Positions 1-9,113 of a stretch of DNA of 64,000 nucleotides are shown here, in pieces. The first letter of the stretch is position 1. Every line of letters begins with the position of its first letter. The DNA lies in assembly GCA_015659035.1 (NCBI GenBank), contig DQNS01000001.1, positions 1-64,000 of the forward strand, in the 5' to 3' direction. A program made the translations under genes and the position numbers. The notes under the pieces were generated by a model. The model saw only the letters and a list, made by a program, of their open reading frames with translations, did not search any database and was not told the DNA's origin. This stretch comes from Acidobacteriota bacterium. GTDB lineage: Bacteria > Acidobacteriota > Vicinamibacteria > Vicinamibacterales > UBA8438.

Positions 1-100
1 ATGTGGCGAACCTCCGAGACAGGACACGAGTGGCACTAGAATGGCTGACACCGGTGAAGACAATTGGAGTGCTTTTGACCCACGGGCGGGAGTTGCGGTG

Positions 101-577
101 ATGTCGGCGTGTGTCATCCGGGCGGCCACGGTCGACGACCTGGAGACGATTGCCGACTTCAATGCCCGCCTCGCGGAAGAAACCGAGGACACGTCACTCG
201 ATCGCGAGACGGTGCGTCAGGGTGTGCGGGCGCTACTGTCTGACCCCACGCGCGGCGCGTACTACGTGGCGTCTGCCGATGGCCGGATCATCGGCCAGAT
301 CATGCACACCCGCGAGTGGAGCGACTGGCGCAACGGCGACATCTGGTGGATCCAGAGCGTCTATGTGCACCCGGATCACCGCCGGCTGGGTGTGTTCCGA
401 TCGCTCTACGCACACCTGAAGCGGCTGGCCGAATCGGACCCGCGGGTCGTGGGGCTCAGACTCTATGTGGAACTGGACAACCACGCGGCTCAGGCCACCT
501 ACCAGGGTCTAGGGATGACGCGGGCTCGCTACCAGATCATGCAACACCTGTTCGGCGCGGGACGCCGCCCCTCATGA
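101..577 (+). CDS. GNAT family N-acetyltransferase
   Basis: This 158-aa protein is a cytoplasmic GNAT-fold acetyltransferase that should move an acetyl group from acetyl-CoA to an amine; the substrate is unknown. The fold is visible as an N-terminal IRAATVDDL strand-helix, the central strand WIQSVYVHPDHRRLGVFRSL (motif A, acetyl-CoA pyrophosphate loop around HRRLGV) and the C-terminal NHAAQATYQGLGM motif B. I chose the ATG at 101 over the upstream ATG at 41 because it follows GGGAG at good spacing and starts directly on the fold; the extra 20 residues look non-conserved. It is convergent with the ThuA gene, and the two stop codons lie side by side in TCATGA. Bases 1-100 hold no recognisable gene. 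Confidence 0.88.
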   Translation: MSACVIRAATVDDLETIADFNARLAEETEDTSLDRETVRQGVRALLSDPTRGAYYVASADGRIIGQIMHTREWSDWRNGDIWWIQSVYVHPDHRRLGVFRSLYAHLKRLAESDPRVVGLRLYVELDNHAAQATYQGLGMTRARYQIMQHLFGAGRRPS

Positions 578-1372
578 CGGGTCGTCGTGTCCCATCGCCC
601 ACCTGATCCCCTCCAGCAGATGACGCTGAAACCGTGCGTCATCCCACACCCCGGGTCGGTGTCCCAGTGCCGTGTAGAACACGCGGCCGTCCCCTTCCCG
701 ACGGGTCCATGCGAGGGCGAAGTCCCGGTCGCTTCTCTTGATGCCTGATGCCGCGAGGTCGACCGACCCGACATCGAGGCTCAAGAGCACGTCGACCGCG
801 GCACGGGACCACTGGCGGAACTGGTAGATCTCGTCGTCGATTCTGAACGACGCACCAAGGTGGCGGGTCGAGGGGTGTGTCTGGTCCTCGACACGGACGG
901 TGACCTCCTGTCGCCAGGGGTGACCGTCGAAGTAGCCACCGATGAGGGCCAGGTAGCCGGGCCAGTCATAGAACGTGTCGGTGGCACTGTGCACCCCGAC
1001 AAAACCGCCGCCCCCGCGGACGTAGGCCAGCAACGCGGCCTTCTGGTCGTCACGCATCGGGAGCTCGCCGGTCGTGTAGAAGACGACGGCGTCGTAACGG
1101 TCAAGCATGTCGGCCGTCACCGTCGACGCGTCATGCGACACGGTGACGTCGAACGCACCCGAATCGGCACCGATGCGCCCGAGGACCGCTTCGGAGTGAC
1201 CGAGGACCGCGTGCGCGAAGCCCGCCGATTGCGTGAGATACAGCACCTGGTGTGGCGCGGCCCGCAGGGCCGTCTGCTGGTCGCTCAGCGGCGGCAGCGT
1301 CAGCGTGACGACCCCCACGAAGAAGACGAGAGCTGGCGTGCGGTTGCGCGTCAATCCGGTCGATCCAGTCAT
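572..1372 (-). CDS. ThuA-like domain protein, secreted
   Basis: This 266-aa protein carries a ThuA domain, a class I glutamine amidotransferase-like fold found in trehalose and other sugar utilisation loci; its chemistry is not settled. The start is the internal ATG at 1372, preceded by GAGGATCC; the longer track ORF adds 92 residues of antisense-like sequence over the xylB promoter. A hydrophobic N-terminus (ALVFFVGVVTLTLP) suggests export. The ThuA signature is clear: YDAVVFYTTGELP, then GGGFVGVHSATDTFYDW and GGYFDGHPW, then TRREGDGRVFYTALGH near the end. It is divergent from xylB, so the two probably share the 79-bp promoter region, consistent with a role in sugar catabolism. Confidence 0.9.
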   Translation of the reverse strand: MTGSTGLTRNRTPALVFFVGVVTLTLPPLSDQQTALRAAPHQVLYLTQSAGFAHAVLGHSEAVLGRIGADSGAFDVTVSHDASTVTADMLDRYDAVVFYTTGELPMRDDQKAALLAYVRGGGGFVGVHSATDTFYDWPGYLALIGGYFDGHPWRQEVTVRVEDQTHPSTRHLGASFRIDDEIYQFRQWSRAAVDVLLSLDVGSVDLAASGIKRSDRDFALAWTRREGDGRVFYTALGHRPGVWDDARFQRHLLEGIRWAMGHDDPS

Positions 1373-1451
1373 GGGGGGATCCTCACATTCCGTGGCGGGG
1401 TCATCGTTGATCGCGCGGGTAGGGACCCATGAGTATCCTAGACTAACTCCA

Positions 1452-2951
1452 ATGGCACTGCTGGGTCTCGATATCGGGACGACGGGCTCGCGGGCGGTGC
1501 TCGTCGATGGCGACGGGCACCTGCTGGCCACGGCGACCGAGCCCCACGAGGCGTTCGCCTCACCGGAAACAGGATGGGCCGAGCAGCACCCGGACGATTG
1601 GTGGCGTGCCGCGCAGCACGCCGTTCGGCGTGTGCTGTCCACCGGCACGGCGGCACCTGGCGATGTGCGAGCCGTCGGGCTGGCCGGTCAGATGCACGGG
1701 GCGGTGCTGCTGGACAGCGCCGACGTCGTCGTCCGACCGGCCATCATCTGGTGCGACCAGCGGACCGACGAGCAGTGTCGCTGGTTGACGGCACATGTCG
1801 GCGCGACACGTCTCGTCGGGCTCGTGTCGAACCCCGCGCTCACCGGGTTCACGCTGCCCAAGCTGCTCTGGGTCCGCGAGCACGAACCGGACACCTGGGC
1901 GCGGGTGGGCGCCGTGCTGTTGCCCAAGGACTACGTGCGGCTGCGGCTGACCGGCGAGCGCGCCACCGACGCCGCCGACGCCTCGGGCACCCTGATGTTC
2001 GATGTCGCGAACCGTCGCTGGTCATCCGAGCTGTTGGTCCTGACCGGAATCGAACCCGCATGGCTGCCGGTCGTCCATGAGGGCCCGGCCATCACGGGCC
2101 GGGTGACCGGTGCCGGGGCACAGGCCACGGGCCTCCGGGTCGGCACGCCCGTCGTGGCGGGTGGGGGCGACCAGGCGGCCGGAGCCGTTGGCATGGGTAT
2201 CGTGAGGCCCGGTACAGTCAGTGGCACCATCGGCACCTCCGGCGTGGTCTTCGCCGCGACCGACCGACCCGCGCTGGACCCGCTCGGGCGCGTCCACACG
2301 TTCTGTCACGCGGTGCCGGACCGCTGGCACGTCATGGGAGTGACGCAGGGTGCCGGTCTGTCGCTGCGATGGTTCAAGGATACTTTTGGCGTGGGTGGCC
2401 CCGGTGGCCATGCCGGTCGGGATCCCTACGACCTGCTGTGCGACGAGGCCGCACAGGCACCCGTCGGGTCCGACGGTGTGACCTGGGCCCCGTATCTAAT
2501 GGGCGAGCGCACCCCCCACCTCGACCCGCACGCGCGCGCCGCGCTGGTCGGGTTGTCGGCGTCACACACACGCGCGCACGTCACGCGCGCGATCCTGGAG
2601 GGGGTCGCGTTCAGCCTGAGAGAGAGTCTCACGATCATCGAAGACATGGGATTGCCCGTCACGCGGATTCGCCTGGGTGGTGGTGGCGCCCGCTCGCCCC
2701 TGTGGCGACAGATCCAGGCTGATGTCTACGGTCAGACGGTCGAGGTGCTGGCGGCCGAGGAGGGTGCGGCCTATGGCGCGGCGCTGCTCGCCGGCGTCGG
2801 GTGCGGCGTGTGGAGCACCGTCGACGAGGCGTGCGACCGGGTCGTCCGTGTGGCCGAGACGATCCACGCGGTACCCGAGCACGTGGCGATCCTCGACGAG
2901 CGCTACAATCGGTTCCGCACGCTGTATCGAGCGCTGCACCCGACACCATGA
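1452..2951 (+). CDS. xylB: xylulokinase
   Basis: This 499-aa FGGY-family kinase phosphorylates D-xylulose with ATP to D-xylulose 5-phosphate. Evidence is the N-terminal phosphate-binding [16 protein letters not shown], the substrate loop [13 protein letters not shown] with [12 protein letters not shown], the [13 protein letters not shown] segment, the linker [12 protein letters not shown] typical of xylulokinases, and the adenosine motif [18 protein letters not shown]. Length fits the family. The track ORF starts at 1233, but the fold begins at the ATG at 1452. The xylose isomerase gene starts 10 bp after its stop, so the two are almost certainly co-transcribed and translationally linked. Product identity within FGGY is supported by the neighbouring xylA. 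Confidence 0.95.
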   Translation: MALLGLDIGTTGSRAVLVDGDGHLLATATEPHEAFASPETGWAEQHPDDWWRAAQHAVRRVLSTGTAAPGDVRAVGLAGQMHGAVLLDSADVVVRPAIIWCDQRTDEQCRWLTAHVGATRLVGLVSNPALTGFTLPKLLWVREHEPDTWARVGAVLLPKDYVRLRLTGERATDAADASGTLMFDVANRRWSSELLVLTGIEPAWLPVVHEGPAITGRVTGAGAQATGLRVGTPVVAGGGDQAAGAVGMGIVRPGTVSGTIGTSGVVFAATDRPALDPLGRVHTFCHAVPDRWHVMGVTQGAGLSLRWFKDTFGVGGPGGHAGRDPYDLLCDEAAQAPVGSDGVTWAPYLMGERTPHLDPHARAALVGLSASHTRAHVTRAILEGVAFSLRESLTIIEDMGLPVTRIRLGGGGARSPLWRQIQADVYGQTVEVLAAEEGAAYGAALLAGVGCGVWSTVDEACDRVVRVAETIHAVPEHVAILDERYNRFRTLYRALHPTP

Positions 2952-2961
2952 CCCACGACCC

Positions 2962-4131
2962 ATGACCACCGACCCGTTCGAACCCCGACCTGAGCACAAG
3001 TTCTCGTTCGGCTTGTGGACGGTGGGCAACCCTGGCCGCGATCCGTTCGGCGACCCCGTCCGCCCCCGCTTGTCTCCTGGTGAGATCGCGGCGCTGCTCG
3101 GCGAGGTTGGGGCCTGGGGCGTCAACCTCCACGACAACGACCTCGTGCCGATAGACGCCACCCCCGCCGAACGCGATCGGATCGTGCGGGACTTCGGCCA
3201 GGCCTGCGAGCGACATGGTCTCGTCGTCCCGATGGTCACGACCAACCTCTTCACCGACCCCGCGTTCAAGGACGGTGCCTTTACCGCCAACGACCCGGCG
3301 GTCCGCGCGCTGGGTGTACAGAAGGCGATGGGAGCCATGGACATCGGTGCCCAGCTGGGGGCCAAGATCCTGGTCATGTGGGGAGGGCGCGAGGGCACGG
3401 AAACTGACGGGTGCCGCCGACCGGATGTCGCGATTCAGCGGTTGCGGGAAGCGGTCAATTTTCTCTGCGAGTACTCGATCAGCAACAAATACGACTACCG
3501 GTTCGCGCTGGAAGCCAAGCCGAACGAGCCGCGAAGCGACCTCTACATGGCCACCACCGGCGCCTACCTTGGGTTCATTCCGACCCTCGACCATCCGGAG
3601 CTGGTCGGGGTCAACCCCGAGGTGGCGCACGAGCACATGGCCGGGCTGAACATGACCCATGCCGTCGCGCAGGCCTGGGAAGCGGGCAAGCTGTTCCACA
3701 TCGACCTGAACGACCAGGTGATCGGACGATACGACCAGGACTTTCGTTTCGGGGCGGCCAACCCGAAGGCGGCGTTCTGGCTCGTGAAGTTTCTCGAGGA
3801 GGTCGGCTACGCGGGGCCACGCCATTTCGACGCGCACGCGTATCGCACGGAGGGGCTCGAGGGCGTCAAGGACTTCGCCCGCGGATGCATGCGGACGTAT
3901 CTGATCCTGAAGGACAAAGCCGTGCGGTGGATCGCCGACCCCGAGATCAGCGAGCTCGTTGCGGAGCTGGACCGCGGCTCACAGCCGTCACCGCCGATCG
4001 GGCAGTACAGCGACGCCACCGCGCGCGCGCTTCGGGAGCACCGGTTCGACCGCCAGGCGCTCGGTGCGCGCGAGCTGGCCTACGAGCGTCTCGACCAGCT
4101 GACGATCGAGATCCTGCTGGGAGTGCGGTAG
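2962..4131 (+). CDS. xylA: xylose isomerase (class I, actinobacterial type)
   Basis: This 389-aa TIM-barrel enzyme interconverts D-xylose and D-xylulose (also glucose and fructose) using two divalent metals. Its length matches the short class I isomerases of Streptomyces and Actinoplanes. Visible signatures are [15 protein letters not shown] near the N-terminus, the catalytic [21 protein letters not shown], the metal-binding [17 protein letters not shown] and HFDAHAYR. The start is the ATG at 2962; the track ORF extends upstream through xylB in another frame. It sits 10 bp after xylB and 124 bp before the sugar epimerase. The pair gives a complete xylose to xylulose 5-phosphate route. Confidence 0.96.
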   Translation: MTTDPFEPRPEHKFSFGLWTVGNPGRDPFGDPVRPRLSPGEIAALLGEVGAWGVNLHDNDLVPIDATPAERDRIVRDFGQACERHGLVVPMVTTNLFTDPAFKDGAFTANDPAVRALGVQKAMGAMDIGAQLGAKILVMWGGREGTETDGCRRPDVAIQRLREAVNFLCEYSISNKYDYRFALEAKPNEPRSDLYMATTGAYLGFIPTLDHPELVGVNPEVAHEHMAGLNMTHAVAQAWEAGKLFHIDLNDQVIGRYDQDFRFGAANPKAAFWLVKFLEEVGYAGPRHFDAHAYRTEGLEGVKDFARGCMRTYLILKDKAVRWIADPEISELVAELDRGSQPSPPIGQYSDATARALREHRFDRQALGARELAYERLDQLTIEILLGVR

Positions 4132-4255
4132 CCACCCGGTTGACCGACCGCGTCGGGGCGGAACCCGGCCACCGCATGCTGTCACTCCGGTGACAGACAC
4201 CATGATCGGCCGTACCAGCACATCGAAACAGCGAGTGTGATATCAGTGTTCGGCC

Positions 4256-5245
4256 ATGGCACGACATGTGACGTTGTTCACGGGACAGTGGGCCGACCTG
4301 CCGCTCGGGGAACTGGCCCCGAAGGCGCGCGGCTTCGGGTTCGACGGGCTGGAGCTGGCCTGCTGGGGAGACCATCTCGACGTCGACCGCGCGGCCACCG
4401 ACCAGGCCTACTGTGACGCCCGGACGGCGCTCCTGGCTGCACACGACCTCGGGTGCTGGGCGATCTCGCATCACCTGGCCGGACAGCTGGTGTGTGACCT
4501 CAACGATGCGCGGTCGGACGCGTTTGCGCCCGCGGCGACGCACGGGAACCCCGACGCCAAGCGTGAATGGGCTGTCGAGACGATGAAGAACACCGCGCGT
4601 GCTGCGCGGAACCTCGGCGTCCCGGTCGTCTGCGGCTTCACCGGGTCGTCGATCTGGCACCTGCTCTATTCCTTTCCGCCGGTGACACCGGAGATGATCG
4701 ACGCCGGCTATCGGCAGTTTGCCGAGCTGTGGCACCCGATCCTGGATGTCTTCGACGAGTGTGGCGTGCGGTTCGCCCTCGAGGTGCATCCGACCGAGAT
4801 CGCCTTCGACATCGTGAGCGCGCACCGCGCGCTCGAGGCTCTCGACCGGCGGGAGGCATTTGGCTTCAATTTCGACCCGAGCCACCTCGAGTGGCAGGGG
4901 ATGGAGCCGGCCCGGTTCATCGACGAGTTCCCGGACCGGATCTACCACGTGCACATGAAGGACGCGGCGGTGACCCTGGACGGTCGCACGGGCCTGCTGT
5001 CCTCGCATCTGCCGTTCGGCGTCCCGGAACGCGGCTGGGACTTCCGCTCGGTGGGCCGCGGAGATGTCGACTTCGAGGCGATCATCCGGGCGCTGAATCG
5101 GGTCGGCTATGGGGGCCCGCTGTCGGTCGAGTGGGAAGACTCCGGGATGGACCGCGAGCACGGCGCCCGCGAATCGTGCGCGTTCGTCCGGGAGATCGAC
5201 TTCGCCCCGTCGCGCGTCGCCTTCGACGCCGCCTTCGACAAATGA
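4256..5245 (+). CDS. sugar phosphate isomerase/epimerase family (TIM barrel)
   Basis: This 329-aa protein belongs to the xylose-isomerase-like AP endonuclease 2 TIM-barrel superfamily (IolE/IolI/tagatose epimerase relatives). It starts directly on the barrel ([13 protein letters not shown], then [21 protein letters not shown]). Likely metal ligands are seen in [31 protein letters not shown] and [12 protein letters not shown], the usual Glu-Asp/His-His-Glu set. It lies in the same run as xylA and overlaps in function with the Gfo/Idh/MocA gene that starts 13 bp after its stop, a pairing very common in inositol and sugar catabolism loci. The exact substrate cannot be read from sequence. The 124 bp before it contains no gene and may hold its own promoter. 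Confidence 0.9.
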   Translation: MARHVTLFTGQWADLPLGELAPKARGFGFDGLELACWGDHLDVDRAATDQAYCDARTALLAAHDLGCWAISHHLAGQLVCDLNDARSDAFAPAATHGNPDAKREWAVETMKNTARAARNLGVPVVCGFTGSSIWHLLYSFPPVTPEMIDAGYRQFAELWHPILDVFDECGVRFALEVHPTEIAFDIVSAHRALEALDRREAFGFNFDPSHLEWQGMEPARFIDEFPDRIYHVHMKDAAVTLDGRTGLLSSHLPFGVPERGWDFRSVGRGDVDFEAIIRALNRVGYGGPLSVEWEDSGMDREHGARESCAFVREIDFAPSRVAFDAAFDK

Positions 5246-5258
5246 CGGACGCGACGAC

Positions 5259-6422
5259 ATGACGACACTCCGCATGGGCATGGTCGGTGGCGGCCCCGGC
5301 GCGTTCATCGGTGACGTGCATCGACGGGCGGCCTGTCTCGACGGCGACGTCGAGCTCGTGGCCGGGGCATTCTCGGCGAGCCCGTCGAAGTCGAGACGCA
5401 AGGGACGCGAGCTCGGGTTGAGTCGCGCTCGGACCTATGACTCGTATCTCGACATGGTCGAGCGGGAACGGGCGTTGCCCGAGGACCAGCGGATCGACTT
5501 CGTCTCCGTCGTGACACCGAACCACCTGCACTGTCCGGTGGCGACGGCCTTTCTGGAGGCCGGTTTCCACGTGGTCTGTGACAAGCCGATGACGTTGGAT
5601 GTGCCGGAAGCGCGACGGCTCAAGCAGGTCGTCACACGGTCGCGACGGGTGTTCGCGCTGACCCACAACTACACCGGCTATCCGATGGTGAAGCTGGCGC
5701 GCGACCTCGTGCGCCAGGGCGATCTGGGTCGGCTGCGCAAGGTCGTCGTCCAGTACCCGCAGGGGTGGCTCTCGACGCGTCTCGAGCAGGCGGGTCTGAA
5801 GCAGGCCGAGTGGCGAACCGACCCGACGCGCAGCGGCGCGGCGGGCTGTATCGGCGACATCGGGACGCATGCTGAAAACCTCGCCGAGTACATCACGGGC
5901 CTGCAGATCGTCGAGCTGTGTGCCGATCTGACGACGTTTGTTCGCGGTCGGCGTCTCGATGACGACGGCACCGTGCTGCTCCGGTTGCAGCGCGGAGTCC
6001 GGGGCGTGCTGCTCGCCAGCCAGATCGCGGTCGGGGAGGAGAACGGGCTGGCGATCCGCGTCTACGGCGAGGAGAAGGGTCTCGAATGGCACCAGGAGCA
6101 CCCGAACACGCTCACCCTCAGGTCGCAGGACGGGCCGCTCGAGGTCTGGAGCCGTGGACACGGCTACGTCGAGGCCCGGAGCCCCGCCGCCGCCAGAGCC
6201 ACCCGGCTGCCCGCGGGACACCCCGAGGCGTTTCTGGAAGCGTTTGCGAACGTCTATCGGAACGCCGCAGACACCATCCGCGCACGTCGCGCCCGGACGC
6301 GGCCCGACCCGCTCGCGCGCGACTTTCCAACCGTGGACGACGGTCTCCGGGGGATGGTGTTCATCGAGACCGTCGTCAAAAGCGCACGCTCGACGCGAAA
6401 GTGGCTGAAGGTGCCGCGGTAG
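5259..6422 (+). CDS. Gfo/Idh/MocA family oxidoreductase
   Basis: This 387-aa NAD(P)-dependent dehydrogenase probably oxidises a sugar or inositol derivative. The Rossmann domain starts at once ([17 protein letters not shown]), followed by [16 protein letters not shown] and the conserved catalytic-region motif [10 protein letters not shown] around residue 110. The C-terminal alpha/beta domain includes [16 protein letters not shown], the usual GDIGxH segment with the active-site histidine. The insert with [22 protein letters not shown] is typical of the family. The start at 5259 follows the epimerase stop by 13 bp, so the two probably form an operon. The track ORF start at 5109 lies inside the epimerase gene and is not used. 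Confidence 0.93.
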   Translation: MTTLRMGMVGGGPGAFIGDVHRRAACLDGDVELVAGAFSASPSKSRRKGRELGLSRARTYDSYLDMVERERALPEDQRIDFVSVVTPNHLHCPVATAFLEAGFHVVCDKPMTLDVPEARRLKQVVTRSRRVFALTHNYTGYPMVKLARDLVRQGDLGRLRKVVVQYPQGWLSTRLEQAGLKQAEWRTDPTRSGAAGCIGDIGTHAENLAEYITGLQIVELCADLTTFVRGRRLDDDGTVLLRLQRGVRGVLLASQIAVGEENGLAIRVYGEEKGLEWHQEHPNTLTLRSQDGPLEVWSRGHGYVEARSPAAARATRLPAGHPEAFLEAFANVYRNAADTIRARRARTRPDPLARDFPTVDDGLRGMVFIETVVKSARSTRKWLKVPR

Positions 6423-6455
6423 CTGACGTAGAATCGGTGACACTGGCGCAGCAGG

Positions 6456-8162
6456 ATGGCGAGGCTTCAACCCACCCCGGAGATCCACGATGTGGTCGTC
6501 ATCGGCTCGGGGGCCGGTGGCGGCACCGTGGCGCACGTGCTGACCGGCCTCGGTGTGCAGGTGACCCTGCTCGAGGCGGGGCCGATGCTCGATCCGTATC
6601 GCGACTTCAAGGAGCATCAGTGGCCCTACGACGTCGACCATCGGGGTGCCAATGAAGACGGGAGCCGATATCTCAACGCCCGGTCGCGTAGCTACTTCAG
6701 CACCACGAGTGGCGGATGGGAGCTGGAGGGCGAGCCGTACACGGTGGGCGACGGCAGCGAGTTTCAGTGGTTCCGGTCGCGGGTCATCGGCGGTCGCACC
6801 AACCACTACGGTCGCATGAGCTTCCGGTTCTCCGACTACGACTTCAAGCCCTACGACCGAGACGGCCTGGGCACGAACTGGCCGATCGGCTACGACGACA
6901 TTGCGCCGTACTACGACAAGGCTGAAACGCTCATCGGCGTCACCGGCAGTCACGAAGGTATTCGCAGCGCCCCGGACGGGGTCTTCCAGGACCCACCAGC
7001 CCCCAAGGCCCACGAACTGCTGATCAAGGCGGCGAGCGAACGGCTCGGCATTCCCTGTATCCCGAATCGACGCGCCATCCTGACTCGCCCGCTGAACGGA
7101 CGCCCGGCGTGCCACTACTGCGGACAGTGTGGGCGGGGCTGTCGAGCCGCCTCCAACTACTCGTCGAGCCAGGTGCAGATCTTCCCGGCGCTCGAGACCG
7201 GCCGGCTCCGGATTCTCGACCAGGCGATGGCCCGGGAGATCGTAACCGACGGAAACGGCAAGGTCACCGACGTGATCTACATGGACAAGCGCACGCGGCA
7301 AGAGCGGCGGCTGCAATGTCGAGTGCTCGTGCTCGCGGCGAGCGCCTGCGAATCGGCGCGCATCCTGCTCAACTCGAAGACGTCCGAGTTCCCCAACGGT
7401 GTCGCCAACAGCTCCGGCGTGGTCGGCCGGTTTCTGATGGACACGGTTGGCTTCGGTCTGTCGGCGCGTGTGCCCAGCCTCGAGGGGCTCCCTCGCTACA
7501 ACAGCGACGGTGCCGGCGGGGCGCATCTGTATATGCCCTGGTGGGGGTGGGAGCGGCAGCAGCGGCTGGGATTCCCGCGCGGGTATCACATCGAGATCGG
7601 CGGCGGGTACGGCATGCCCGGCATCGGATCGTTCGCGCGCGTGGCGCGGGAAAGCGGGTATGGGGCCGGCTTGAAGGCGCAGGCGCGCCGCGAGTACGGT
7701 ACCTCGATCAGCTTCCAGGGTCGTGGCGAGATGATCCCGAACAATTTCACCTACTGCGAGATCGACCCCGACACCGTCGACCGGTGGGGCATTCCCGTGC
7801 TGCGGTTTCACTTCAAGTGGAGCGACTACGAGCGCGACCAGGCCAGACACATGGCCGAGACCTTCCGCGCGCTCATCGACACCATGGGGGGCGTGGCACG
7901 CGGGCCGTCGACCCGCGACGCCTCCGGCATTTCGGTGGGGGGCAGCATCATCCACGAGGTGGGAACCGCGCGTATGGGGAGCAACTCGCGCACCTCGGTG
8001 CTCAACGGCTTTTGCCAGACCCACGACGTCGACAACCTGTTCGTGTGCGATGGCGCATCATTCGTCGGCAACCCCGACAAGAACCCGACGCTGACGATCA
8101 ACGCGCTGGCGTGGCGGGCATCGGAGTACATGGCCGAGGAGATGCAAAGGGGCAACCTGTGA
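6456..8162 (+). CDS. GMC family FAD-dependent oxidoreductase
   Basis: This 568-aa flavoprotein is a glucose-methanol-choline oxidoreductase, probably the catalytic subunit of a periplasmic sugar or polyol dehydrogenase. The FAD-binding Rossmann motif is VVVIGSGAGGGTVAHVL at residues 11-27. The C-terminal GMC domain shows HEVGTARMG, NLFVCDGASFVGNPDKNPTLT and the usual catalytic His/Asn region. Around residue 210 there is a tight cluster of four cysteines, CHYCGQCGRGC, in the area where FAD glucose/gluconate dehydrogenases carry a 3Fe-4S cluster. The next gene encodes the matching small subunit with a TAT signal, which would carry this signal-less partner across the membrane. No cytochrome c subunit is adjacent. 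Confidence 0.93.
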   Translation: MARLQPTPEIHDVVVIGSGAGGGTVAHVLTGLGVQVTLLEAGPMLDPYRDFKEHQWPYDVDHRGANEDGSRYLNARSRSYFSTTSGGWELEGEPYTVGDGSEFQWFRSRVIGGRTNHYGRMSFRFSDYDFKPYDRDGLGTNWPIGYDDIAPYYDKAETLIGVTGSHEGIRSAPDGVFQDPPAPKAHELLIKAASERLGIPCIPNRRAILTRPLNGRPACHYCGQCGRGCRAASNYSSSQVQIFPALETGRLRILDQAMAREIVTDGNGKVTDVIYMDKRTRQERRLQCRVLVLAASACESARILLNSKTSEFPNGVANSSGVVGRFLMDTVGFGLSARVPSLEGLPRYNSDGAGGAHLYMPWWGWERQQRLGFPRGYHIEIGGGYGMPGIGSFARVARESGYGAGLKAQARREYGTSISFQGRGEMIPNNFTYCEIDPDTVDRWGIPVLRFHFKWSDYERDQARHMAETFRALIDTMGGVARGPSTRDASGISVGGSIIHEVGTARMGSNSRTSVLNGFCQTHDVDNLFVCDGASFVGNPDKNPTLTINALAWRASEYMAEEMQRGNL

Positions 8163-8196
8163 GGGCGAATGCTCCAAGGAGGCAGAAGTCAGGAGG

Positions 8197-8261
8197 CCCT
8201 TCGACGGGACTCAGGGCAGGCAGGAAGCCCTTCGACGGGGCTCAGGGCAGGCAGGAGGAAG
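8197..8261. repeat. 31-bp tandem direct repeat, two copies
   Basis: Two adjacent copies of CCCTTCGACGGGRCTCAGGGCAGGCAGGA differ at one base. They lie in the 149-bp spacer between the GMC gene and its small-subunit gene. The unit carries a partly palindromic CCCTTCGAC...CTCAGGGC core that I recognise as a common intergenic element in acidobacterial and related genomes. It is preceded by a heptad-like GAGGCAGAAGTCAGGAGG run. Confidence 0.75.
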
Positions 8262-8311
8262 CCGGGGGGCTTCGCCAGCTTCACGTTCAGAGACATACGG
8301 CAGGGGTGAGA

Positions 8312-8935
8312 GTGGACCAGGTTTCGCAGGTATCGCGGCGGCAGGTGCTGAAACAGCTGGCACTGGCCATCACGGCCGCCGGCTCTGGCGCGTTCAACCT
8401 CGAGGCGGCGCGCGTGGTCCATGCCCTGGCCGGGGAGGAGCGCCAGGCGGGCGGCTATGCGCTGAAGGGACTGACCCAGCACGAGTTCGCGACGGTGTCG
8501 CGGCTGGCCGAGCTGATCGTACCGGCGGATGAGGGTGGCGGGAGCGGTGTCGATGCCGGGGCGCCTGAGTTCATCGACCTGCTGTGTAGCCAGAATGACG
8601 AGCTGGCCGACATCTATCGGGGTGGGCTGGCCTGGATCGACGCCACGATGCGCCGGCGCGACGGCACCCGCTTCGTCGATGCACCAGCGGCGCGGCAGAC
8701 CGCGCTGCTCGACGCGCTGGTCAGTGCTGAGCGGGCCGGGCGGGCCCAGACCGCGGGTGACCTCGGCCCGGGCGTAGCCTTCTTCAACTGGATACGACGG
8801 ATGACCGTCGATGCCTACTACACGAGCCCGATCGGCATCGCCGATGTGCGGTATCAGGGCAACGCCGTGTTGACAGGGTTCGAGGTGCCGCCGGAAGCGG
8901 TGGACTTCATCAATCGGCGGATCGAGGAGATGTAG
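8312..8935 (+). CDS. gluconate 2-dehydrogenase subunit 3 family protein (TAT-exported)
   Basis: This roughly 207-aa protein is the small (gamma) subunit of a GMC-type dehydrogenase. A twin-arginine signal is seen at the N-terminus (SRRQVLKQLALAITAAGSGAF), followed by the family body with LTQHEFATVSRLAELIVPADEGG, FIDLLCSQNDE, FFNWIRRMTVDAYYTSPIG and RYQGNAV. The small subunit usually provides the TAT signal for the whole heterodimer, so it fits the signal-less GMC gene just upstream. I favour the GTG at 8312 behind GGGGTGAGA; the in-frame GTG at 8306 is also possible. The track ORF starts far upstream in the GMC gene and is wrong. The spacer between the two genes carries tandem repeats, which is unusual inside such a unit. 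The 178 bp after it hold no recognisable gene. Confidence 0.88.
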   Translation: MDQVSQVSRRQVLKQLALAITAAGSGAFNLEAARVVHALAGEERQAGGYALKGLTQHEFATVSRLAELIVPADEGGGSGVDAGAPEFIDLLCSQNDELADIYRGGLAWIDATMRRRDGTRFVDAPAARQTALLDALVSAERAGRAQTAGDLGPGVAFFNWIRRMTVDAYYTSPIGIADVRYQGNAVLTGFEVPPEAVDFINRRIEEM

Positions 8936-9113
8936 CCCCAGCCGCTGTGCTTGAGGAACACACGCCTCTCTGGGTGCTCCCGTCTCTTGTCGCGGCGACA
9001 GTGGAGCTTGCGGCCCCGGCCGTTGCCGGCGAAGATCAGCGCCAGCCCCCGGACCTTGTCCCGTCGGTCACGGCTCTCCGTCCGACCACTATCCTCAACT
9101 AAGGAGGCTCGAT

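Noticed and set aside
5082-8024. 980-aa minus-strand ORF opposite Gfo/Idh and GMC genes
   Set aside because: It is antisense to two clear genes, is rich in Arg, His, Val and Gly with no domain, and results from GC-rich third positions.
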